From contig JANJTM010000067.1 of NCBI GenBank assembly GCA_024711125.1, forward strand, positions 1-44,662: 44,662 bases of DNA, in the 5' to 3' direction. Shown here one piece after another: positions 24,061-40,970 of the stretch (within the stretch, counting starts at the first letter, position 1; the number at the start of each line of letters is the position of its first letter). Source of the stretch: Rhodothermales bacterium. GTDB lineage: Bacteria > Bacteroidota > Rhodothermia > Rhodothermales > UBA10348. The translations under genes were made by a program, and so were the position numbers. The notes under the pieces were generated by a model, which saw nothing but the letters and a program-made list of their open reading frames with translations, was not told the origin of the DNA and ran no database searches.

Positions 24061-26643
24061 TCAGGCGTTCCCGCGACGACGACGGCCTCCTTCGGGTATT
24101 TTCAGGCCCGGCTCACCGGCTGTCTTCGTTCTGCGACCCGCGGGTTTCGACCCCGGCGTCGGCGGCGGCTCCGGAGCCGGTTCCTGCGCGGCCTGCCGTC
24201 GCGCTTTCGGCTTCGGAACGGCGGTCGCGAAGAAGTCTGCCGGCGCGAACGCGGGGATACGGGTTGCTTCGTCGCGAGCTTCCTCTGCCCGCAGCACCCG
24301 TTCGACCTCCGCCCGGGTGAGTACGCCCGCGGCAAGCGCGCTCTCGAGCATCAGGGCCGGCGTCGTGCGCGGCACCCGGCCCACCCGGACCGCCTCCCGC
24401 AGCGCCGCGTGGACAGGCTCGGCCTCCTGGGCGAGAGCCAGCGCCTTTTCGAGGCGGGCCGCGGACCGGGATGCGATGTGCACGCCTCCGAGGAGGCGCT
24501 CCCGGTGGGGACCGGCCGTCCGAACGGCACCCGCAAGGCGGGACGCCACCGTCGGGGAGTAGCGCGGGGTGAGCCGGTTGACCCGCACCCAGGCCGCCAT
24601 GGGACCCCGCAGCAGCCATGTCCAGCCGGGCAGGACCAGCGTGTCGAAAAACTCCTCGAAGGCCGCCTGGGCGGTCGCCAGCGTCTCCCGGACCGACCAC
24701 TGGAGGAACGGAAGGTCCTCGGGACGCCGCCCGTCGGCGTCGAAGCGCCGCAGCACGACGGCGGTCATCACTCCAGCGGAGCAAAGGTCGGCAAGCAGGC
24801 GGACCAGCGTCTCGTTGCGACGCAGGCGCCCTCCCTGGCTGACCAGAGCCACGTCGAACCAGAACGCGGTCGATGCGGAGGCCCAGGCCAGGCGGCGCCA
24901 GTACCGTGCCGACGGTCCGTCCACCGGGCTGCCCGCGAGCGCCCCGCGCGTGAGGCCCAGCATCTTGGCACGAACCCCGTTACCGAGGACGTGACCGAGG
25001 TGATCGCGTACGAGGCGATCGAACGCACGCGTATCGCCCGCTTCCATCGCATCCATTTCGCGCGCAAGGAAGGGGTGACCCCGGAGCGCTGCCAGCCCCG
25101 CAACCACCTCGGCGCTCGCACGGATTCCCGAACCCGGCGCGGGCACCGAGAGCGCCGTCGCCTGCTGTGCAAACGCGAGCGCGTGATCCGGTCCGAGTGC
25201 GATCCCGGTAGGCCCGAGCACGGCGAACGCGTCGGCAAGCGCGCACCGCTCCGCATCGATCGCCCAACGGGAGACCACGGCGCCCAGCAGTCCCGATCGT
25301 ACGCCCGCCTCGAGTGCCCCGCACGTGAACCGGCGGGCCGCCTCCAGTGCGTAGGCTCGTCCCGCGATCCTCGCGAGCGGCTCGTCCGTCGCGTCGAATC
25401 GACCCGCCGGACTGCCGAACCCGGCGGCCGCCACGCCGTGGGCCGATGCGATACGGGCGATGTGCTTCACGCGCCCGGTAGCGATCGAAACGGCGGCGAG
25501 GCCCCACCCCCCGGCGATTCCGTCAGCCAGCATGCGCCACCCGGTTCCGACCCCCTGCATGCCGCCGAGTACCGACTCTTCGAGGTCCACCTGCACGTCT
25601 TCGCCCGTGCTGGTGCCGCTCGGAAAAGGAAGCCCGGCGACGTCGTGTCGCAACGCGGCCCGGACCCCGGGAAGGGAAACCGGGACCAGGGCGCAGGTTA
25701 TGCCCGGATCCGGTCCCTTGCCGAGCAGGTCCCTCGCATCCCTCAGGCGGAACACCACCACGAGCACGGTGGCGAGCGGGCCGAGTGCGACGAAACACTT
25801 GTCCCACGAGATCCTCAGTCCCAGCCCGCCGTCGTCCCGTCGGAAAACCTCGCCTCTCGCGGTGACCGCGCCCGGGTCGATCGCGGCGCCGCGATCCCCG
25901 AGTGCCAGGGCGGCAATCTCCCGGTGCCGAGCCATTTCCGGCAGCCAGCGTCGCTTCTGCGCGTCGGTCCCGAACCGCACCACCAGGTCGGCCGCCGAGA
26001 ACGTATTGGCGGCCGAAACGACACCGCCGAGGACGGGGTCGGCCGAAGCCGTCCGGACGAGGACGGCGCTCGTCGCCGACGCCGAAAAGCCGTGGCCGCC
26101 ATATTCGCGCGGAATCGCGAGGGCGAAAAGCCGGTGGCGGGCCAGAAGGCTCCAGGTGCCCGGCGGCAGATCACGCCGACGATGCGCGTCCCACGCGTCC
26201 ACGCTGTCGCAGACCTCCCGCACGGGCCCGTCCAGGAACGCACGCTCCTCCGAGGCGAGGCCCGGCATGTCGGCCCGGGCGAGCGCGACGAGATCGCGAC
26301 TGCCCGTCAGGACGTCGGCCTCGAGACCGATTCCGCCCGCCTCCACCGCTTCCCGCTCGGTGCGCGACAGCACGGGCAGCATTCCGCGGGAAACCAGGCT
26401 CCGAAGCAGCAGCCCGGAGAGGACCCGCCGGAGCGGAGGTACCCCGATGACGACCACCACGCCGGCGAGCGCGGCCCATGTCCACGGAGCGGTCCCCCAG
26501 GCAAAGAGCCCAAGGGCGGCCAGCAGGACCCACGCCGGGAATTCGGCACCCGCCCACGCCATCACCAACGCCACCAGGCCGAAGAGCAGCACGCCCTCCC
26601 ACGCCGGCACGCTCGACAGGACGCCGTGCAGCGACTCGATCAT
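24061..26643 (-). CDS. fadE: FadE-type acyl-CoA dehydrogenase with membrane anchor
   Basis: 860 residues, slightly longer than the 814 of E. coli FadE, which catalyses the first, FAD-linked step of fatty-acid beta-oxidation. The N-terminus (about 8-60) holds hydrophobic segments such as GVLLFGLVALVMAWAGAEFP that should anchor it to the inner membrane. Acyl-CoA dehydrogenase motifs follow: FALAIPREYGGHGFSASATS, then VLGPTGIALGPDHALAFAQQ, with the DUF1974-like C-terminal region. The last about 55 residues are an unusual Pro/Lys/Arg-rich tail. ATG 26643 overlaps the TGA of the upstream ligase gene (ATGA), so the two are coupled. The open frame ahead of it belongs to a shadow. The electron acceptor is not encoded nearby. 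Confidence 0.88.
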   Translation of the reverse strand: MIESLHGVLSSVPAWEGVLLFGLVALVMAWAGAEFPAWVLLAALGLFAWGTAPWTWAALAGVVVVIGVPPLRRVLSGLLLRSLVSRGMLPVLSRTEREAVEAGGIGLEADVLTGSRDLVALARADMPGLASEERAFLDGPVREVCDSVDAWDAHRRRDLPPGTWSLLARHRLFALAIPREYGGHGFSASATSAVLVRTASADPVLGGVVSAANTFSAADLVVRFGTDAQKRRWLPEMARHREIAALALGDRGAAIDPGAVTARGEVFRRDDGGLGLRISWDKCFVALGPLATVLVVVFRLRDARDLLGKGPDPGITCALVPVSLPGVRAALRHDVAGLPFPSGTSTGEDVQVDLEESVLGGMQGVGTGWRMLADGIAGGWGLAAVSIATGRVKHIARIASAHGVAAAGFGSPAGRFDATDEPLARIAGRAYALEAARRFTCGALEAGVRSGLLGAVVSRWAIDAERCALADAFAVLGPTGIALGPDHALAFAQQATALSVPAPGSGIRASAEVVAGLAALRGHPFLAREMDAMEAGDTRAFDRLVRDHLGHVLGNGVRAKMLGLTRGALAGSPVDGPSARYWRRLAWASASTAFWFDVALVSQGGRLRRNETLVRLLADLCSAGVMTAVVLRRFDADGRRPEDLPFLQWSVRETLATAQAAFEEFFDTLVLPGWTWLLRGPMAAWVRVNRLTPRYSPTVASRLAGAVRTAGPHRERLLGGVHIASRSAARLEKALALAQEAEPVHAALREAVRVGRVPRTTPALMLESALAAGVLTRAEVERVLRAEEARDEATRIPAFAPADFFATAVPKPKARRQAAQEPAPEPPPTPGSKPAGRRTKTAGEPGLKIPEGGRRRRGNA

Positions 26644-28493
26644 GCCGGGGCGACGGGTTCGATGAAGTCGTCGGAGTACATCGCGGCGATGAGCGATTCG
26701 TACCGGCTCTCCACGCGCCCCCGGCGAACCTTCAGCGTCGGCGTGAGCAGGCCGTTGTCGACCGAAACCGGCTCGGGGACGAGCAGGAAACGCTTCACCG
26801 CCACCCACGGGTCCACGCCGGCGTTCGCTTCCCCCATCACGCGCGCGTATTCCTGTCGCACGGCCTCGTTCCGGACGATATCGGCCACCGCCAGGTTCTC
26901 GCCGAGGCCGAGCGACCGGGCCATGCGGACGAGCGCCGCTTCGACCGGGAAGACCAGGGCCGCGGCGAACTGCCGACCGGCCCCCACGACGACCGCCTGC
27001 TCGACCAGCGGGTGCGCGGCCAGCCGGTTCTCGATGGGCTGCGGGGTGACGTACTTGCCGGTCGATAGCTTGAAGAGCGACTTCTTCCGGTCCGTGATAC
27101 GCAGGGATCCGTCCGCCGAAAGCTCGCCGATGTCGCCGGTGCGGAACCAGCCGTCATCGTCCAGTACCTGGCGGGTCTCCTCGGGCTCGAGATAGTAGCC
27201 CTGCATCACGTGGGGACCCCGCGTCAGGATCTCCCCGTCCTCCTCGATGCGCACCTCGACGTGGGGCAGCGGCGTGCCCACCCAGCCGGGCCGCGAGGCG
27301 CCCGGCCGGTTGACCGTGATGACCGGGCTGGTTTCGGTCAGCCCGTACCCCTCGAGCACCGGCAGGCCGGCGCGCAGCAGAACGGAGCCCAGCGAAGCGT
27401 CCAACGCGGCGCCGCCGCAGGGCATGAACCGGAGACGGCCTCCGAATGCCTGCCTCCATTTCGTCCAGACGAGCCGGTCGGCCAGTCGATCCAACGGGCC
27501 GGAGCGTTCGGTGCGCCGGGCCCGGCGGAGACCCCAACGGGCGATTGCACCCTTCGCCCCGGAGGCCGCCTCGGTCTTTGCGCAGATCCCGGCATAGACC
27601 TTCTCCAGCACGCGCGGTACCGTGGCGAACACGGTGGGACGGATCGTCCCGAGATCCTCCACGATCCGATCGGGTGTAGAGAAGCGAATCCGTGAGCCGT
27701 GCGCGATGGCCCCGTAGCAGAGCGTTCTCGCGAACACGTGGCTCATCGGGAGAAAGGACAGCACCACCTCCCCGTCCGGCCCGGAACGATACCCCGTCAG
27801 CGACTCGAAGGCCAGGAGCGCGTTGGACGCGAGGTTGGCGTGGCTCAGTACCACGCCCTTGGGCCGTCCGGTGGTTCCGCTCGTGTAGATGATCGTTGCG
27901 GGCTCGTCGGCAGACCGGGCCTTCACGAGCCGTGTCACGGCGTCGGCATCGGACGATTCGACCGCTCGACCGAGATCCTCCAGGTCCGCGGCGCTCAGTA
28001 CCCGGCGCCCGCCCGCACCCGCTTCGGGCGGCAGCACCCCGTCGAAACAGACGATGATTTCCGGCCCGCCGTCGACCTTCAGCGAGCCGGCCACCACGGC
28101 CCAGCGTTCGGCGTCGGAGACGTAGAGAACGCGCGCCGCGCAGTGGTCCAGCACATACCGGGTCACGTCCTCGGCCTGGGTCAGGTACAGCGGGACATCG
28201 GGAAATCCGGCCAGCAGACACGCGTGATCGGCCAGGCAGAACCGCGTGTCGCTGTCCAGGAAGAGCGCGACCCGGTCGCCGGCCCGGATACCGAGAGAGA
28301 GCAGCCCGAGAGCCTGCCGTGCCGCACGGGCGCGGAATTCTTCGAGCGAAAGCGTCTCCCAACCCGAGTCGTGCCGTCGACCGAACGCCTCGCGCGTTCC
28401 GTACGTACGCACCGCGTCGTCGAGCAGGTCGACGAGAGTGACGTCCAGCCTGGTCCTGGGCGCGGTGCCGGATCCGGATATCCGCGAGGACAT
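26640..28493 (-). CDS. Long-chain acyl-CoA synthetase (second of two)
   Basis: 617 residues of the AMP-forming ligase superfamily. Motifs: P-loop IIYTSGTTGRPKGVVLSHAN, LEGYGLTETSPVITVN, FRTGDIGELSADGSLRITDR, and KKSLFKLSTGKYVTP, typical of bacterial FadD15/Faa-like enzymes. It makes acyl-CoA from free fatty acid, ATP and CoA, probably at the membrane face. It is the first gene of the lipid cluster and overlaps fadE by 4 bases, so imported or recycled fatty acid can pass directly from activation to dehydrogenation. The region upstream (28494-28610) should hold the promoter; I cannot point to boxes. Confidence 0.9.
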   Translation of the reverse strand: MSSRISGSGTAPRTRLDVTLVDLLDDAVRTYGTREAFGRRHDSGWETLSLEEFRARAARQALGLLSLGIRAGDRVALFLDSDTRFCLADHACLLAGFPDVPLYLTQAEDVTRYVLDHCAARVLYVSDAERWAVVAGSLKVDGGPEIIVCFDGVLPPEAGAGGRRVLSAADLEDLGRAVESSDADAVTRLVKARSADEPATIIYTSGTTGRPKGVVLSHANLASNALLAFESLTGYRSGPDGEVVLSFLPMSHVFARTLCYGAIAHGSRIRFSTPDRIVEDLGTIRPTVFATVPRVLEKVYAGICAKTEAASGAKGAIARWGLRRARRTERSGPLDRLADRLVWTKWRQAFGGRLRFMPCGGAALDASLGSVLLRAGLPVLEGYGLTETSPVITVNRPGASRPGWVGTPLPHVEVRIEEDGEILTRGPHVMQGYYLEPEETRQVLDDDGWFRTGDIGELSADGSLRITDRKKSLFKLSTGKYVTPQPIENRLAAHPLVEQAVVVGAGRQFAAALVFPVEAALVRMARSLGLGENLAVADIVRNEAVRQEYARVMGEANAGVDPWVAVKRFLLVPEPVSVDNGLLTPTLKVRRGRVESRYESLIAAMYSDDFIEPVAPA

Positions 28494-28610
28494 GGCGTAG
28501 GGGCGTTGCGGCCGGAACGGCCCGTTGGCGGCGGAACAATTGACACCTCGCAGGGCCGCCCAAGGTTCCGAAGGGAATCCGCTGCCGGATCCGAAACCAC
28601 CGGAACGAAG

Positions 28611-28636
28611 AAAGCCCGCCGGGTGGGGCGGGCTTT
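28611..28636 (-). terminator. Intrinsic terminator after the DUF4097-like gene
   Basis: A perfect 10-base stem AAAGCCCGCC (28611-28620) / GGCGGGCTTT (28627-28636) with a 6-base loop. Read on the minus strand it lies 25 bases after the stop at 28662 and runs into CTTTCTTCG. It separates this gene from the lipid cluster downstream on the same strand. Confidence 0.8.
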
Positions 28637-28661
28637 CCGAAAATACCGACGGGATCGTGGG

Positions 28662-29561
28662 TCAGAGGCGACGCAGCGCGACGTTGCCTACGCCCGATCG
28701 CATGGTGAGCGCGGGGCCCCCGCCGTTGACTTCGCCTTCGAAGGTCTTGCTCATCCACTTGCCGGAGACCCGGAGGCCGAAATCGCAGGACGCGCTGCCG
28801 ACGCTCGCATGGGCGTCGACGTCGACCCCGACGTTCTCGGCGAGGAATACCGTTACGCTGCCGGCGCCCGACTCGAGCAAGGACCCGCCGCGCGGCTGCT
28901 CCGTGATCCGGGCGATGACGTTGCCTGCGCCCGTATTGGCGTGGACCTCGCCGGTCACGTAGCCCAGCGTCACGTTGCCCGCGCCCGAGTTGACCTCGAC
29001 CCGGCCGTCCACGCCCACGACGTCCACGTTGCCCGATCCGGACCGGATCTCCACGTCGCCGGTGATCTCGCCGAGCTCGATGTTGCCGGCGCCCGTCGTG
29101 CCGGAGACGTTGCCCCGCAGATCGGCCACCGAGACGTTGCCCGCGCCCGTCTTGAAGTCGACGTTGTAGTTCGTCGGAACGATCACCCGGACCTGGATGC
29201 GCAGACCGGCGCGGTGACCGCGGCGGAAGAACCCGTCACTGTCGCGATCGAATCTCGACTCGACCACGACGTCGTTGCCGTCCTGGTCGATGCGCCACTC
29301 GTGGCGCGAGAGCAGGCGCTTGGCTTCGTCCTCGTTTCGCTGTTCGGTCAGGCGATCGATCTCCACGCGGACCATGCCGTCGGTGGCGGTCTCGATCGTC
29401 ACGTTGCCGAAATCCACATCCACCATCAACGTGCCGCCGGGCCGAACGCTGAAGGAGCGCTTGACGGTGTCGCGCGCGGTGCCGATGGGCGACGCGAGGG
29501 CCGGGAGCGCCACGGCCAGCGCGAGAACGGACAGGGCGAGGATTCGGGTGCGGGTTTTCAT
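28662..29561 (-). CDS. Exported DUF4097-like beta-repeat protein
   Basis: 299 residues with a signal peptide (MKTRTRILALSVLALAVALP). The mature part starts with a VRPGGTLMVDVDFGNVTIET segment typical of DUF4097/putative-adhesin proteins. It continues as a series of short beta repeats with a recurring SGAGNV/TGAGNI motif (about residues 140-240), consistent with a right-handed beta-helix. No catalytic residues are recognisable. Proteins of this kind are often linked to envelope stress systems (LiaX-like in Gram-positives), but here there is no such neighbour, so the role is unknown. It diverges from the phosphodiester glycosidase gene over a 67-base gap. Confidence 0.8.
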   Translation of the reverse strand: MKTRTRILALSVLALAVALPALASPIGTARDTVKRSFSVRPGGTLMVDVDFGNVTIETATDGMVRVEIDRLTEQRNEDEAKRLLSRHEWRIDQDGNDVVVESRFDRDSDGFFRRGHRAGLRIQVRVIVPTNYNVDFKTGAGNVSVADLRGNVSGTTGAGNIELGEITGDVEIRSGSGNVDVVGVDGRVEVNSGAGNVTLGYVTGEVHANTGAGNVIARITEQPRGGSLLESGAGSVTVFLAENVGVDVDAHASVGSASCDFGLRVSGKWMSKTFEGEVNGGGPALTMRSGVGNVALRRL

Positions 29562-29628
29562 CGGCGTCGTCTCCTGGATTCATGGTCCTCTACGGAAGCC
29601 GGCAGGCGATGGTTGCATATCTTTTGCC

Positions 29629-30585
29629 ATGCCAAGAACGAAGTTCATCCTGGGGCTCCCGTTCCTGCTCCTCGCGGCGGGGCTCGCGTCCTGCGACCCC
29701 GGTTCGGAGGGCGGCGCCGTGCCCGTCCGGTGGGACCGGATTCCGGATGCGGAACGCGGCCTTCCTCCGTCGATCCGCGTCTGGAGTGGCGTGAACGCCG
29801 AGCTGCCGCTGCGGATCTACCTGGTCGAGGTCGACCTCGCCGATTCGACGCTCACCGTCACGTCCCAACCGGCCGCGGGAGCCGATCGGCGGGAGACCCC
29901 GGGAGACATAGCGCGCAGGACCGGGGCCTGTGTGCTGATCAACGGCGGGTATTACTGGCTCGATTCGAACGACAGGGGACGTCACATCGGCCTGCTGGCC
30001 CATGCGGATTCCGTCCTGGCAAGCCCGCTGGACCGGCTCTCCTGGCAGCGCGTCCGCTACCCGGTGGCCCGCGCTACGATCGGTGCGGCGCGGGGAGGAT
30101 CCCCCGAGATCGCGTGGGTGTCGCCCGGCGGCAGGGGCGTTCTTCGCTGGGATCGCCCCTTCGACAATCGGCTCGGCCGACCGGCCCTGCCCCCGGATAC
30201 CGCGGAGGCCGCGGTGTGGCCGGTGCGGTGGGCCGTGCAGGCGGGCCCCATGGTCGTCCGTGACGGCGAGGTCTCGATCCTCCGGGAGCAGGAGGGCTTC
30301 TTCGACGCCTACATCCCGCGGATCCACCCACGTTCGGCGGTCGGCCTTACCGCCGACCGCCGTCTGCTCCTGGTCGTGGTCGACGGGAGGCAGCCGCACA
30401 GCCGAGGGGTACACCTCGAGGAGCTGGGCGCCATCCTGGCCGATTTCGGTGCCGAGCACGCGATGAATCTCGACGGCGGCGGCTCTTCGGCGCTCATCGT
30501 GAACGGGCGCCTGCTGAATCTGCCCTCGGGCAGCGAAACCGAACGCGAAGTCGTTTCGTCCATCGCCGTGCACTGTCCCGGCTGA
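29629..30585 (+). CDS. Phosphodiester glycosidase (NAGPA-domain) lipoprotein
   Basis: 318 residues from ATG 29629. The N-terminus is a lipoprotein signal with lipobox LASC (Cys22), followed by Asp at +2. The NAGPA/phosphodiester glycosidase domain shows its conserved landmarks in order: CVLINGGYYW, WAVQAGPMVV, RSAVGLTADRRLLLVVVDGR and HAMNLDGGGSSALIVNG. Characterised relatives remove N-acetylglucosamine from phosphodiester-linked sugars; bacterial members act on extracellular or cell-wall glycans, though the exact substrate is open. The frame is open upstream, but that part is antisense to the DUF4097-like gene. Five bases separate it from pepT, so the two share a transcript. Confidence 0.88.
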   Translation: MPRTKFILGLPFLLLAAGLASCDPGSEGGAVPVRWDRIPDAERGLPPSIRVWSGVNAELPLRIYLVEVDLADSTLTVTSQPAAGADRRETPGDIARRTGACVLINGGYYWLDSNDRGRHIGLLAHADSVLASPLDRLSWQRVRYPVARATIGAARGGSPEIAWVSPGGRGVLRWDRPFDNRLGRPALPPDTAEAAVWPVRWAVQAGPMVVRDGEVSILREQEGFFDAYIPRIHPRSAVGLTADRRLLLVVVDGRQPHSRGVHLEELGAILADFGAEHAMNLDGGGSSALIVNGRLLNLPSGSETEREVVSSIAVHCPG

Positions 30586-30590
30586 CCGGC

Positions 30591-31910
30591 ATGCCTCCTT
30601 CCTCTTCCGTCTCCACCGACCCGGATCCGCGCCTCCCGGATGTCGCCCGCCGGTTCCTCCGGTACGTGCGCATCGACACGCAGAGCGACCCCTCGTCGCA
30701 ATCCGTGCCGACCACGCCGAAGCAGATGGACCTCTCGCGCCTGCTGGTCTCGGAGCTCCGCGACCTCGGAGTGGCCGACGTGGAGATGGACGATCACGGC
30801 ATCGTGTTCGCGACGCTCGAGGCGACCGCGGCGGCACCGGACGGAACGGCGCTTCCGGTCGTTGCGCTGCTCGCGCACGTGGACACGGCCCCGGACGCAC
30901 CGGGTACGGGGGTCGAACCGCTGGTCCACTTCGCCTGGGACGGCCTCCCCATCACGTTGCCCGGCGACCCGTCCGTCGTGCTCGATCCCGCGGTCCGGCC
31001 GGCGCTCAAGCATCATGTCGGAGAGGACGTCATCACCAGCGACGGACGAACCCTCCTCGGAAGCGACGACAAGGCCGGCGTGGCGGTACTCGTCCAGCTC
31101 GCGGCCGACCTCGTATCGGACCCGTCGCCTCGTCCACGAGTGCGTCTCTGTTTCACGGTGGACGAGGAGGTGGGGAGGGGAACGGACCACCTGGACCTGG
31201 ACCGGCTGGGTGCCGACGTAGCGTACACCGTGGACGGCTCGGACATCGACACGATCTCGTACGAGACGTTCCACGCGGCTTCGGCCCGCGTCTCGATCGA
31301 GGGCGTGGGAGTGCATCCGGGGTATGCGAAGGGGGTGATGGTGAACGCCCTGCGCATCGCTTCCCGCCTCGTGGCGTCGTTGCCCGAAGCCGAATCGCCC
31401 GAGCATACCGAGGGTGGCGAGGGATTCATCCATCCGCATACCCAGTCGGCCTCGGACGTGCACCACGCCGAGGTCCAGCTCATCCTGCGGGACTTCACCG
31501 CCGAAGGGCTCGAGCGGCGGAAATCCGTGGTTCGCACGATCGTGGAGGGTCTCCGGCTGTCCTATCCGGGGTCCCGGATCACCCTCGAGATGCAGGACCA
31601 GTACCGCAACATGCGCTCCTACATCGAGCGGCTCGACCCGCGCACGGTGTCGTTCGCCTACGACGCGGCACGCCGGATGGGAATCACGCTTCGAGCCGAA
31701 GCCGTCCGTGGCGGAACCGACGGAGCCAGGTTATCGGAGAAGGGGCTTCCGACCCCGAATCTCTTCAACGGCGGAATGGATTACCACTCGTGTTTCGAGT
31801 GGAATACGGTGCAGAACCTGGAGCGCACGCTCGATTACGTGAAGCACCTGCTGCGCACGTGGGCCGAGCGTGGGAATGAGCCCTCATCGCTCCATGATTT
31901 CGGCACCTGA
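30591..31910 (+). CDS. pepT: Peptidase T (tripeptide aminopeptidase)
   Basis: 439 residues of the M20B metallopeptidase family, slightly longer than the about 410 of enterobacterial PepT. It removes the N-terminal residue from tripeptides in the cytoplasm using two zinc ions. Motifs: LLAHVDTAPD with zinc ligand His96 and Asp98, LLGSDDKAGVAVL with the bridging Asp, CFTVDEEVGRGTDHLDLDRL with the catalytic Glu pair, VAYTVDGSDIDTISYETFHA, then RGGTDGARLSEKGLPTPN. The first about 12 residues are extra. No signal peptide. It follows the glycosidase gene by 5 bases and precedes a small membrane-protein gene by 20 bases. Confidence 0.93.
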   Translation: MPPSSSVSTDPDPRLPDVARRFLRYVRIDTQSDPSSQSVPTTPKQMDLSRLLVSELRDLGVADVEMDDHGIVFATLEATAAAPDGTALPVVALLAHVDTAPDAPGTGVEPLVHFAWDGLPITLPGDPSVVLDPAVRPALKHHVGEDVITSDGRTLLGSDDKAGVAVLVQLAADLVSDPSPRPRVRLCFTVDEEVGRGTDHLDLDRLGADVAYTVDGSDIDTISYETFHAASARVSIEGVGVHPGYAKGVMVNALRIASRLVASLPEAESPEHTEGGEGFIHPHTQSASDVHHAEVQLILRDFTAEGLERRKSVVRTIVEGLRLSYPGSRITLEMQDQYRNMRSYIERLDPRTVSFAYDAARRMGITLRAEAVRGGTDGARLSEKGLPTPNLFNGGMDYHSCFEWNTVQNLERTLDYVKHLLRTWAERGNEPSSLHDFGT

Positions 31911-31930
31911 ACCTCGATTCCTGGCGAACC

Positions 31931-32191
31931 ATGCTTGAGAAACCCCTCCGCAAACCCGTCTCGCGCCTCGTGGTGACGGCGCTGCTCCTGGTGGCCGTCG
32001 CGCTGGCCGTCTACGCCGCGTCCATGATACGCGGCCTGCGCGGCGACGCCGAATTGCGGGAACGGGTCGAGTCGTTCGAGCGCATGAAGAGCGAGGCGGG
32101 TCGTTCGCGCGTCGAGGGCCGGGCGGCGGGCGACACGACCGGGCTCCCGGCGGAACCGTCACCCATCGCCGCCCCCGACTCGTCCCGCTGA
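31931..32191 (+). CDS. Small single-pass membrane protein, unknown function
   Basis: 86 residues. Residues about 12-32 (LVVTALLLVAVALAVYAAS) form one transmembrane helix. This is followed by a charged, probably helical segment rich in Arg and Glu (about 35-60) and a short Pro/Ala/Ser-rich tail. No family is recognised. It starts 20 bases after pepT on the same strand and is convergent with the next small gene, 7 bases away. Base composition and codon choice match the neighbours, which supports it being a real gene. It may be a membrane-anchored accessory protein, but nothing in the sequence says which partner it has. Confidence 0.6.
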   Translation: MLEKPLRKPVSRLVVTALLLVAVALAVYAASMIRGLRGDAELRERVESFERMKSEAGRSRVEGRAAGDTTGLPAEPSPIAAPDSSR

Positions 32192-32196
32192 GTCGG
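32175..32196. terminator. Candidate hairpin at convergent stops
   Basis: Arms CCGACTC (32175-32181) and GAGTCGG (32190-32196) with an 8-base loop span the stop codon of the 86-residue gene and the gap to the convergent gene. There is no T-run, so it is a weak candidate. Confidence 0.3.
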
Positions 32197-32198
32197 CG

Positions 32199-32471
32199 TC
32201 AGCGACCCGGCGCCGACGGCCTCGGCAGGTCGGCCTGCGTGGCGACGATCCGGAAAAGGACGAGGAGGGCCGACGGAGGGATTACGGCCAGGAGGGACAG
32301 GATGGCCACACGCCGCCCGCGCGACATGGGGCGGACGACCGTGCCGGCCACGGCCACGAACCACGTCATCGCCGTCATCAGCATCAGGGCCCCGGCGGCC
32401 AGGGTTCCGACGAGACCGACCTGGAAGTAGATATCCTTGAGCATCGGAAGCGGGATCAGGGACCCGCGCAT
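32199..32471 (-). CDS. Small two-helix membrane protein, unknown function
   Basis: At most 90 residues from ATG 32471; the second ATG (MLKDIYFQVGL) at 32444 may be the true start. Two hydrophobic helices are visible: about residues 18-46 (TLAAGALMLMTAMTWFVAVA) and about 53-75 (VAILSLLAVIPPSALLVLF), joined by a short basic loop MSRGRRV that should face the cytoplasm. No family is recognised. It lies about 125 bases downstream of rpoC on the same strand but beyond a strong terminator, so it probably has its own promoter. Confidence 0.55.
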   Translation of the reverse strand: MRGSLIPLPMLKDIYFQVGLVGTLAAGALMLMTAMTWFVAVAGTVVRPMSRGRRVAILSLLAVIPPSALLVLFRIVATQADLPRPSAPGR

Positions 32472-32539
32472 GTACGGCGGGCGTGATGTTCCGATGCGCG
32501 AGGGCAGGCCGGGTTACGGGAAGCCCCCGTGAAATCGGA

Positions 32540-32572
32540 AAAGGGTCCCGGCGACCTGCGCCGGGACCCTTT
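32540..32572 (-). terminator. Intrinsic terminator after rpoC
   Basis: A perfect 14-base stem AAAGGGTCCCGGCG (32540-32553) / CGCCGGGACCCTTT (32559-32572) with a 5-base loop. On the minus strand it lies 24 bases past the rpoC stop and ends in TTTTCC. It closes the secE-to-rpoC transcript. Confidence 0.85.
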
Positions 32573-32595
32573 CCAGGGCAACCGATGGAGATCGG

Positions 32596-36882
<4,287 letters not shown>

Positions 36883-36935
36883 GTTCGTCAGGTTCAGAAG
36901 CGATGGATGTCGGTTGCCGATGGACGGGGTGACGC

Positions 36936-40763
<3,828 letters not shown>

Positions 40764-40945
40764 AGGCTAGGCTAGTCCCTGGTTTCCTGCGCGTTGACGC
40801 GTTCCCCGGCGGGGAATCGCGGATTCGCGTTCGATGCGGATCGCGGAGACAGGCGTGGCAGGAACGGCCCCATCTCGTTGCGATTCATTGACTTGCTGGA
40901 AACGGATCCGCTCCGTCGTCAGACGTGCGGCTTGAAGCGCGCAAA

Positions 40946-40970
40946 GCCGACCCCGGAAACCGGGGTCGGC
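40946..40970 (-). terminator. Attenuator-like hairpin between rplL and rpoB
   Basis: A perfect 11-base stem GCCGACCCCGG (40946-40956) / CCGGGGTCGGC (40960-40970) with a 3-base loop. On the minus strand it follows the rplL stop by about 40 bases and is followed only by TTTGCG. In E. coli a partial terminator in the same place lowers rpoBC transcription relative to rplJL; the same role here is inference. The rest of the gap (40764-40945) shows nothing recognisable. Confidence 0.6.
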
